Virus record (IMG/VR): IMGVR_UViG_3300030430_004647
Location: 794 to 24,339 of that record
Length of the DNA: 23,546 nt
Direction: 5' to 3' (one strand)
Source of the DNA: a virus
Under the pieces are notes generated by a model, which was not told where the DNA came from, did no database searches, and saw nothing but the letters and a program-made list of their open reading frames with translations. The position numbers and the translations under genes are program-made. This document shows, in pieces, positions 6,520-12,824 of this stretch; positions within the stretch are counted from its first letter, which is position 1; every line of letters begins with the position of its first letter.

Positions 6520-9500
6520 ATGTCTGTTGAAAAGTATAAGTTTATTTCACCTGGAATTTTCGTGAGTGAAATTGATAACACAGGTAGGTTACAGTCTCCC
6601 GGTGATGTTGGACCAGCAATTATCGGTAGAGCGGAAAAAGGACCAATCTTAAAACCTGTCACTGTTGACACTTATTTTGATTTTGTAAAAACATTTGGAA
6701 ACCCAATTCCTGGTGGAGCCGGCTCAGATGTCGCGAGAAATGGAAACTATACTTCTCCTACATACGCTGGATATGCAGCGCAAGCATGGCTTAGAAACAA
6801 TTCCCCTGTGACATTTGTTCGTCTTGGCGGTCAGGCAGATCCAAGTGCTTCTGGAACTGGTTTAGCCGGGTGGCAGACAACTCAAACTAGCCCTTCAACG
6901 ACTACAGACGATAATGGCGGCGCATTTGGCCTTTTTATAGCTGATGCTCCAACAAGAACTTATTTAACAGCCACTCTTGAAGTCACTTCTCTTGACATCT
7001 CTCCTGGTCAAACTATAAGTTTTACTGATAATTTAGGCACCGAAAGAATTATTACGTCTGGCACTGTTACAAACGCCACAACTTTTGACGCTAGTAAAAC
7101 TACGGTAGTAGAGATCGCAGAGCAAATCCACGAGGCAATCAACTCAGGTTCGCTTATCACATCTACTGGATTTGGTGGCGCAATCGGTGCGGTTAGTGTT
7201 CTTTCATTAACAGCCAACACTGCCGCGGCTCCATTGCAAACCGCTACGCTTCCAAAGTTATACGCAGGCCCGAGTATTGCGGAGCTTGGATCAGCTACAG
7301 CTGCAACAGCCAGCTTTACATTTACCGACAAGCCAAACGAAGAAACAACCTTATCACTCACCGACGCGTCGAACACCACTGTTGTTTTTGAAATTGATGA
7401 CAACGGTGATGGCGTTGTCACTGGAGGCGCGGTCGCCGTAACGGGCATTGCCGGTGCAGGTGGCGGTGCGACAGGTACAGCCGCTCGCCTAACAGCTTTG
7501 ATAAACGCCAATGCATTTGACATAACCGCAGTTGATGAGGGTGGCGGAAAAGTTACATTAACACAAGACACGGCTGGTACGACGGGCAATAAAGCCATCT
7601 CAAGCACTTTAACTGCCGGTGCCTTTGCAGCTAATAAAGGTGTGCCGACTCAATTCTTTGGAGGCAGTGGAATTCCAGCAATAGTCCTATCAATAGAAAA
7701 TACCGGAGAAATTGCCAACAATCAAACTGGCTCTCTGAGCGCTAGTTACTCGGCAACAACCGGAACGCTAGCTGCTGTCTGGTATATTGATGAAAAAGCC
7801 ACTATTGGCCTATCCGGTTCTAGATCTGACACCGGTGCTGATGATGTAGGAGCAGGAATTTACTTTGACTCCCTTGGAAAACATCAGTTTAAAGTACAAA
7901 TTAGCTCTTCTGCCGGCACGCCAAATGGCGTGTTGATAGACACAAAGTTTGACTTTACCGATACTAGTGATAATTACGTTAGAAAGGCATTTAGCACTAA
8001 TCCAATATTAACCAACTCCTCTGTTGTCGACACAACTAGTAATTCCTACAATAAATACTGGTTGGGTGAGACATACGAGGGCGCAGTTGTAGAAAAATGT
8101 ACAACTAGCGATCAGATTGGTGTGATACTGCCACTTAATAATGGAACAAATTTAGGTTCAGACTTTAGAAGAGATTATGCTGATGCTGAAACTGGCTTCT
8201 TCTTCTCTCAAGATTTAGCAGTCGGCCCATCGGCAACTGGAAGCTACTCTCCAGATAACATGCAAAACCTCTTTAAGCTTGTAGCTAGAAATAGTGGAGA
8301 CTATGTTTCTAGAAACTTAAAAGTATCAATCTCTGATATCAGACAAGCACCTGACGACACGGCTGATCAACCATATGGATCTTTCAGCGTCCTATTACGT
8401 AGAATTGATGACACTGATAATCGTGTAGAAATAGTCGAGCAATTCAACAACTGCAATCTAAATCCAAATTCTCCAAATTTCATTGGTAGAAAAATTGGTG
8501 ATAAGTTTGTTGAATGGGATGATGAAGATAAGAGATACCGTGAGTATGGTGACTACGATAACAGATCGGCATACGTGTATGTTGAATTACCAGAGGAAGT
8601 AAAGGCTGGTGAAACTGACGCTAGGTTCCTACCTTTTGGTGTTCGCGGACCATTGGTGTTCAAAGATTTCCAAGACTTCACTGGAAACGGTGAGACAGTT
8701 GCCATAAACACTTTAGTTTCTGGTAACTTTAACAATTACGGTACAACAAACATTACAAGCTTTATTGAGGGTGCACAAGTAACCAATGGAACCACTAGGT
8801 TTGAATTCCCTCACTTAAGATTAAGAGTTTCAGCTTCTGAGGGTGATCCTGTTGATCAATTGAACTCTTACTACGGTGTTGACACAACATTCAATAGCAG
8901 TAGATTAAACAAGTCAGTCAGAGATCACTTAAAAATATTCCCTGCCGGCATCAGCAACGTTAATGCTAGTGCTTTAACTGAAAGGATGTTTAATTTTACT
9001 TTAGATGACATTTGCTTTCTAAGTGCATCTAACGGTGCAAGGTTCTTTGTTCACAAAACAGGAGCACGCAGCGCTGATGGGGCGACGGCTGTAGATAGTC
9101 TTCACCTGCGCGGTGGCCTAAGCTACCTACGCGGAGATGGCCCTTATACAACCGTTCTTGATGCGGGTGTCGATAAGTTTACAACCGTATTCGCCGGAGG
9201 CTTTGACGGATTAAATATAAAAGAATCGGAGCCGCTACGCGAGGTAAACTATCCAGATGCAGGTATAAGCCCAAGCAACACAGTAAGCTCAGTGTTTAAT
9301 TCTTTAAACGTAGCGATCAACGCACTGAGGGACCCAGAAGTTGTTGAGTTTGACATTGCAGCCATGCCGGGTGTTGTTAACTCTACATTGAATAGAAAAT
9401 TAGTTGACATGTGTGAGGAGAGAGGAGACGCCTTGGGTATTGTCGATATTAAGGGTGGTCACATCCCAGCTAATCAATCTACGCTCGATTCAACCCAACG

Positions 9501-10200
9501 TCGCGGCAGCGTGCAAGAGGTAGTCGATACTTTGAAAACAAATCCTATTGACTCTAGTTATGGCGCAGCATACTATCCATATGTTCAGATATCTGATCTG
9601 AATAACGGTCAAGTTGTAACTGTTCCGCCATCAGTGGTCGCGATCGGAGCGCTATCTTACAGCCAAAACACATCAGAACTTTGGTTTGCTCCAGCCGGCT
9701 TTACTAGAGGCGGGTTGTCTAGCGGTAGAGCAGGATTACCGGTTGTTGGAGTTAAAGATCGTTTAACGTCCCGTGATCGCGATAAGCTTTATGAGAACAG
9801 AATTAACCCGATCGCTCAATTCCCAGCAGAGGGTATCGTTATCTTCGGGCAAAAAACCTTGCAAGTAACTCCATCTGCACTAGATAGAATTAACGTGAGA
9901 CGATTAATGATATTCTTGAAACGACAAATCTCAAGATTTGCTGCTACTGTGTTGTTTGATCAAAATGTTCAAACAACCTGGAACAGATTTACCGGTGTGG
10001 TTGAGCCATTCTTAAGAGGTGTCCAGGCTGGTCTTGGTATCACTCAGTTTAAATTGGTTTTAGATGAGACAACGACAACGCCAGATTTAGTCGATAGAAA
10101 CATCTTGTATGCCAAAATCTTTATTAGACCAGCAAGAGCAATTGAATTCATTGCTATTGATTTTATTCTAACAGATTCTGGCGCGGCTTTTGAGGACTAA
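6520..10200 (+). CDS. 18: Tail sheath protein (T4 gp18-like), unusually long
   Basis: Subunit of the contractile sheath. The N terminus is typical (KYKFISPGIFVSEIDNTG, then AIIGRAEKGPI, and PVTFVRLGG near residue 105). The C-terminal sheath domain is clear: YYPYVQISDL, VPPSVVAIGALSYSQ, RLMIFLKRQISRFAATVLF, NVQTTWNRFTGVVEPFLRG and the end RNILYAKIFIRPARAIEFIA. At 1226 aa it is almost twice T4 gp18 (659 aa). The excess lies partly in residues about 150-370, which look like two related beta modules: about 154-242 (ISFTDNLGTERIITSG, EIAEQIHEAINSG, VLSLTANTAA) and about 261-367 (TLSLTDASNTTVVFEIDD, RLTALINANAF, VTLTQDTAGTTGN). These probably project from the tail surface. Strong ribosome site AAAGGAG. 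Confidence 0.96.
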   Translation: MSVEKYKFISPGIFVSEIDNTGRLQSPGDVGPAIIGRAEKGPILKPVTVDTYFDFVKTFGNPIPGGAGSDVARNGNYTSPTYAGYAAQAWLRNNSPVTFVRLGGQADPSASGTGLAGWQTTQTSPSTTTDDNGGAFGLFIADAPTRTYLTATLEVTSLDISPGQTISFTDNLGTERIITSGTVTNATTFDASKTTVVEIAEQIHEAINSGSLITSTGFGGAIGAVSVLSLTANTAAAPLQTATLPKLYAGPSIAELGSATAATASFTFTDKPNEETTLSLTDASNTTVVFEIDDNGDGVVTGGAVAVTGIAGAGGGATGTAARLTALINANAFDITAVDEGGGKVTLTQDTAGTTGNKAISSTLTAGAFAANKGVPTQFFGGSGIPAIVLSIENTGEIANNQTGSLSASYSATTGTLAAVWYIDEKATIGLSGSRSDTGADDVGAGIYFDSLGKHQFKVQISSSAGTPNGVLIDTKFDFTDTSDNYVRKAFSTNPILTNSSVVDTTSNSYNKYWLGETYEGAVVEKCTTSDQIGVILPLNNGTNLGSDFRRDYADAETGFFFSQDLAVGPSATGSYSPDNMQNLFKLVARNSGDYVSRNLKVSISDIRQAPDDTADQPYGSFSVLLRRIDDTDNRVEIVEQFNNCNLNPNSPNFIGRKIGDKFVEWDDEDKRYREYGDYDNRSAYVYVELPEEVKAGETDARFLPFGVRGPLVFKDFQDFTGNGETVAINTLVSGNFNNYGTTNITSFIEGAQVTNGTTRFEFPHLRLRVSASEGDPVDQLNSYYGVDTTFNSSRLNKSVRDHLKIFPAGISNVNASALTERMFNFTLDDICFLSASNGARFFVHKTGARSADGATAVDSLHLRGGLSYLRGDGPYTTVLDAGVDKFTTVFAGGFDGLNIKESEPLREVNYPDAGISPSNTVSSVFNSLNVAINALRDPEVVEFDIAAMPGVVNSTLNRKLVDMCEERGDALGIVDIKGGHIPANQSTLDSTQRRGSVQEVVDTLKTNPIDSSYGAAYYPYVQISDLNNGQVVTVPPSVVAIGALSYSQNTSELWFAPAGFTRGGLSSGRAGLPVVGVKDRLTSRDRDKLYENRINPIAQFPAEGIVIFGQKTLQVTPSALDRINVRRLMIFLKRQISRFAATVLFDQNVQTTWNRFTGVVEPFLRGVQAGLGITQFKLVLDETTTTPDLVDRNILYAKIFIRPARAIEFIAIDFILTDSGAAFED

Positions 10201-10231
10201 TACTACTTATTAATAGAAGGAGACTAAGTTA

Positions 10232-10786
10232 ATGGCAACACAGAGATTTTGGACCAACTCGACAGTAGAACCTAAACGAGCGTTTAGATACTTTTTTTCA
10301 TTGGAAAGCAATGCACCTGATAGTAGCAAGATTGAAACTTACGCTATTAAGTCTGTTAAAAAGCCTTCTTTTTCGGTTAGTGAGGTTCCGCATCAATACG
10401 TGGCTCACACCTTCTACTACCCAGGTCGTGTCACTTGGAATCCAGTTGATATAACTTTTGTTGACCCAGTTATACCTGATCAGACTGCTGTGATTACAAA
10501 TATGTTTATTGGCGGTGGTTATAAAATACCAACCGATGAAGTTAATTCTAGAAACTCTTTTAGTAAGGGTAAGTACGTTAACTCTGTGGGCACACCTAAA
10601 ATCACTCAAATTGATGCAGATGGTCAAATTATTGAAACTTGGACTTTAAATAATGCTTTTATAACAACTATTGATTATGGCCAGTTAGACTACTCTTCAG
10701 AAGATTTAGTAATTCTTTCAGTTACTTTACGTTATGATTTTGCAACCTTCGAGAGCGCCGGCGCACCAACTTCGCAACTACAATAA
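10232..10786 (+). CDS. 19: Tail tube protein, copy 1 (T4 gp19-like)
   Basis: 184 aa, close to T4 gp19 (163 aa). It builds the inner tube inside the sheath. Seen: PKRAFRYFFSLES at the start, the IETYAIKSVKKPSFSVSE strand, GRVTWNPVDITFVDP at about 65-79, NMFIGGGYKIP, the ITQIDADGQIIETWTL hairpin, and the closing strands LDYSSEDLVILSVTLRYDFA. Its position right after the sheath gene is the T4 order. Ribosome site AAGGAG is about ten bases before ATG. A second, related gene follows 13 bases downstream. Confidence 0.92.
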   Translation: MATQRFWTNSTVEPKRAFRYFFSLESNAPDSSKIETYAIKSVKKPSFSVSEVPHQYVAHTFYYPGRVTWNPVDITFVDPVIPDQTAVITNMFIGGGYKIPTDEVNSRNSFSKGKYVNSVGTPKITQIDADGQIIETWTLNNAFITTIDYGQLDYSSEDLVILSVTLRYDFATFESAGAPTSQLQ

Positions 10787-10799
10787 TAGAGGGGTTTAC

Positions 10800-11327
10800 A
10801 TGCCTTTTTGGACTGAAAAAGATACTCAGCCGAAACTAGCTTTCAAATGGCACATGAGCTTTGGTAAAGCACCAAATGATGTAAAATCTTATACCGTTCG
10901 ATCCTTTCAAAGACCCTCATTTCAAATTGCCGTATCAGAATACACATGGCTTAATGATGTCAGGTTTCAACCTGGAGTATTAACTTGGAATCCAATAGAG
11001 GTTGTTTTAACTGATGGTGAAGGAAGAGATGAGAATAATGCAAAAAGAATGTATAATATTCTAGTCGGCGGCGGATATAATGCTGAACTCGGAAAAATCT
11101 CTGAAATTCAAAAAAGAAATTCATCAGATGCTTTAGGCGGCCAAATGAACTTTTTTCAGATTGACGATGCAGGCAAGAACATTGAACGTTGGACCTTAAT
11201 TGATCCATTTCTAGAGGCTGTTAATTTTGGTCAAGGTAATTATTCATCAGAAGAAATTGTGAGCATTGCTTTGACGATAAGGTATGATTATGCTTTATAT
11301 GAAGATTTAACCCCTTCAGAGGCATAG
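10800..11327 (+). CDS. Tail tube protein, copy 2 (T4 gp19-like paralogue)
   Basis: 175 aa, clearly related to the gene before it: PKLAFKWHMSFGK, SYTVRSFQRPSFQIAVSE, GVLTWNPIEVVLTDG (about 59-73), MYNILVGGGYN, NFFQIDDAGKNIERWTL and NYSSEEIVSIALTIRYDYAL align in the same order with the first copy. I place the start at 10800, with AGAGGGG seven to eight bases upstream. The frame is open further upstream to 10734, but that part overlaps the first copy. One copy is probably the main tube protein; the other may be a special ring at the tube end or baseplate. Which is which cannot be told from sequence alone. Confidence 0.9.
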   Translation: MPFWTEKDTQPKLAFKWHMSFGKAPNDVKSYTVRSFQRPSFQIAVSEYTWLNDVRFQPGVLTWNPIEVVLTDGEGRDENNAKRMYNILVGGGYNAELGKISEIQKRNSSDALGGQMNFFQIDDAGKNIERWTLIDPFLEAVNFGQGNYSSEEIVSIALTIRYDYALYEDLTPSEA

Positions 11328-11358
11328 GGCCGACGCGTCAAACTTAAAAAGGTTTAAC

Positions 11359-11389
11359 ACTAATAAATTTAATTTTATAAGTAAATTAG
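11359..11389 (+). promoter_or_regulatory. A+T-rich intergenic region with motif copy, probable promoter
   Basis: The 92-base gap from 11328 to 11419 holds GACGCGTC (palindrome, 11332-11339), then the motif ACTAATAAAT (11359-11368), with ATTAGT as a mirrored half about 16 bases on. A nearly pure A/T stretch follows up to the ribosome site GAGGT (11411-11415). It is the largest gap lacking a terminator and a likely place for a late promoter of the chaperone/tape-measure group. Confidence 0.35.
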
Positions 11390-11419
11390 TATATAATATA
11401 ATAAAATGTCGAGGTAACA

Positions 11420-12244
11420 ATGTCAAGAAATAAAAATAGAGTTAATAAAAATATCCCACCGCAGGCAATGCCAGAGATGGCGCCACAGATGCAACAAGAA
11501 GCGAGCCCATTCAACTTTATTGTACCAACAGAAGTGGTGGAATTACCGAGCAAAGGTAGATATTATCCAGAGGGCCATCCCTTAAAAGGCGTTGATTCGA
11601 TTGAAATAAAACACATGACTGCTAAAGAAGAGGATATTCTAACCTCTCAAAGTTTAATTAAAAAAGGTTTAGCTATCACAAAAATGCTACAATCTATAAT
11701 TTTAGATAAATCAATTAGGGTAGACGATCTTTTGATAGGAGATAAGAACGCTTTACTTGTTGCTTCTAGAATTCATGGTTATGGACCGGAATACAAAGTA
11801 AATTTAACTTGTCCTGCGTGTTCTAATAAATTTCAAACAGAGGTTGATTTAAATGACATAGAACCAAAAGAACTTGAAGCACTAGACAACGTTGAGTTTA
11901 CAGAAGCAGGAACTTTTGCGATAACACTGCCAAAAAGTAACTTTGAAGTGGAGTTTAGACTTTTAACTTCTGCAGATGAAACGAAACTATCCAAAGAAGC
12001 TGGTAGAGGTGCTACCGGGCTGTTAAGATTAATAATTGTTTCAATAAATGGACAAACAGACAGATTTTATATTGACCGCGCTCTTCAGGCGCTACCAATT
12101 AAAGATTCATCATTTCTAAAAAAAGCATATGCCTCAGTTATGCCAGATGTAGATATGTCTTGTAATGTCGAATGCGACAACTGCTTTACTCAAAGTAGAT
12201 TGGAGGTTCCGCTAACAGCGGAGTTTTTTTGGCCTGACTTCTGA
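11420..12244 (+). CDS. 26: gp26-like baseplate hub / tail assembly chaperone (T4_baseplate family)
   Basis: 274 aa against 208 in T4 gp26, an assembly factor of the baseplate hub. The disordered Met/Gln/Pro-rich start (1-30) is followed by the family core: FIVPTEVVELPSKGRYYPEG (33-52), IEIKHMTAKEEDIL (61-74), a helical part with SIRVDDLLIGDKNALLVA, and RIHGYGPEY. Cys131-Cys134 (CPAC) and Cys248, Cys252, Cys255 (CDNC) look like a zinc ribbon split by a long insert. The end VPLTAEFFWPDF is a natural family ending. Its last codons lie on a hairpin followed by T7, and a shift there would fuse the protein to the gp51-like frame downstream. The ribosome site GAGGT lies upstream; an ATG at 11405 stops at once and is not the start. 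Confidence 0.85.
   Translation: MSRNKNRVNKNIPPQAMPEMAPQMQQEASPFNFIVPTEVVELPSKGRYYPEGHPLKGVDSIEIKHMTAKEEDILTSQSLIKKGLAITKMLQSIILDKSIRVDDLLIGDKNALLVASRIHGYGPEYKVNLTCPACSNKFQTEVDLNDIEPKELEALDNVEFTEAGTFAITLPKSNFEVEFRLLTSADETKLSKEAGRGATGLLRLIIVSINGQTDRFYIDRALQALPIKDSSFLKKAYASVMPDVDMSCNVECDNCFTQSRLEVPLTAEFFWPDF
12208..12230 (+). promoter_or_regulatory. Hairpin plus T7 run: candidate frameshift or slippage site
   Basis: TCCGCT (12208-12213) pairs perfectly with AGCGGA (12217-12222) around an AAC loop, followed by G and seven T (12224-12230). In the gp26-like frame the run reads GAG TTT TTT TGG. A shift of +1 (or -2) leads straight into the open gp51-like frame; a shift of -1 gives a stop after two codons. 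The shape resembles an intrinsic terminator, but it is inside a gene and before essential tail genes. A GGAGG at 12202-12206 lies upstream. Confidence 0.6.
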
Positions 12245-12425
12245 TTATATAAAAGAAATTTATGAACAAATATTTTATATGAACTACATTGGCAATTGGA
12301 CTATAACAGAATTGTATAATTTGCCGGTTGGGTTAAGAACATGGTTCGTCAAGAGAACAATAAAGCAAAAAGAAGAAGAGCAAGAAGCATACGAGAAATC
12401 AATTGAAAAATCTAAAAGAAGATAA
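12231..12425 (+). CDS. gp51-like small tail/baseplate assembly protein, read by frameshift from the gp26-like gene
   Basis: 64 codons counted from the first sense codon after the T7 run; the same frame is closed by TAA at 12213. The protein has the plan of the small helical factor that follows gp26 in T4-like phages: DYIKEIYEQIFYMNYIG, then NWTITELYNLPVGLRTWFVK, then a charged helix (KQKEEEQEAYEKSIEKSKRR). The conserved-looking part begins before the first ATG in frame (12279), and no GTG or TTG is available upstream of it. An independent start would therefore remove half of the first helix, and 12279 has no clear ribosome site. This favours expression as an extension of the gp26-like protein, as for tail chaperone pairs G/GT in other phages. 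The order chaperone, frameshift product, tape measure supports this. A sequencing error in the T run is the main alternative. Confidence 0.65.
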   Translation, partial: GLTSDYIKEIYEQIFYMNYIGNWTITELYNLPVGLRTWFVKRTIKQKEEEQEAYEKSIEKSKRR

Positions 12426-12437
12426 AGTACTCTAATT

Positions 12438-12447
12438 ACTAATTATT
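12438..12447 (+). repeat. Copy of the recurring intergenic motif (ACTAATTATT)
   Basis: ACTAATTATT lies in the 38-base gap before the 117-aa gene, 26 bases before its ATG. A partial second copy, TCTAATTACT, overlaps it from 12431. See the finding on the shared motif. Confidence 0.5.
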
Positions 12448-12463
12448 AAAAAGGAGTACCCAC

Positions 12464-12817
12464 ATGACTACCTCTCACATTATCGACCTAACAATCGCCA
12501 AAAAACAACTAAATGAATCTGCAATGCTTAGAAGATTTTCAGCAGACTTGAAAGTTATTCTAAGGACTATTCTTTCCAATGAAGCTTATAGGGCTTTGAT
12601 CAGCGAAGAAGAGCAAGAAAAACCAAAAATAGTTGTAAAAGGTTCTAAAGAAGATGTTAAGGCTTTTGCTAAAGCCCTAGAAAATGAAAGGCAGTATGCT
12701 TTAAATTATATGAAACATGGCTTAGGCAGTAAAGAAGTATCAAATTCAAAGCTAGAATTAGAAAAGTCAATTCACGATTTTGAAAGCTCCACCGGTATAA
12801 AGTGGCCCATTGGATAA
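12464..12817 (+). CDS. Small conserved-type protein before the tape measure, function unknown
   Basis: 117 aa, mostly helical and hydrophilic with no membrane segment. Seen: an N-terminal helix (AKKQLNESAMLRRFSADLKV), a short beta part (KIVVKGSKEDVKAFAKALEN, about 54-73), a helix with YALNYMKHGLG (about 77-87) and the end FESSTGIKWPIG. A small protein ending in a TGI-x-WP motif in this place is familiar to me from marine T4-like phages, but it has no assigned role. Its position between the gp51-like frame and the tape measure suggests a tail assembly factor. Very good ribosome site (AAAAAGGAG, seven to eight bases before ATG). Confidence 0.75.
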   Translation: MTTSHIIDLTIAKKQLNESAMLRRFSADLKVILRTILSNEAYRALISEEEQEKPKIVVKGSKEDVKAFAKALENERQYALNYMKHGLGSKEVSNSKLELEKSIHDFESSTGIKWPIG

Positions 12818-12824
12818 ACAATAA

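Noticed and set aside
7008-7607. Minus-strand frame of 199 codons opposite the sheath gene
   Set aside because: Val/Ala/Pro-rich shadow of the Thr/Ala/Gly-rich inserted modules; all supported genes are on the plus strand.
10734-10799. Longer start for the second tail-tube protein
   Set aside because: The 22 extra residues overlap the first tube gene and do not fit the family; the start at 10800 has a ribosome site and aligns with the first copy.
11405-11416. ATG upstream of the gp26-like start
   Set aside because: It runs into TAA after three codons (ATG TCG AGG TAA).
12208-12230. Plain transcription terminator at the end of the gp26-like gene
   Set aside because: Shape fits, but it lies inside the coding region before essential tail genes with no strong promoter in between; kept as a frameshift/slippage element.
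12279-12425. Independent gp51-like gene starting at ATG 12279
   Set aside because: No clear ribosome site and it would remove the first half of the conserved-looking helix; not excluded, but the frameshift reading fits better.
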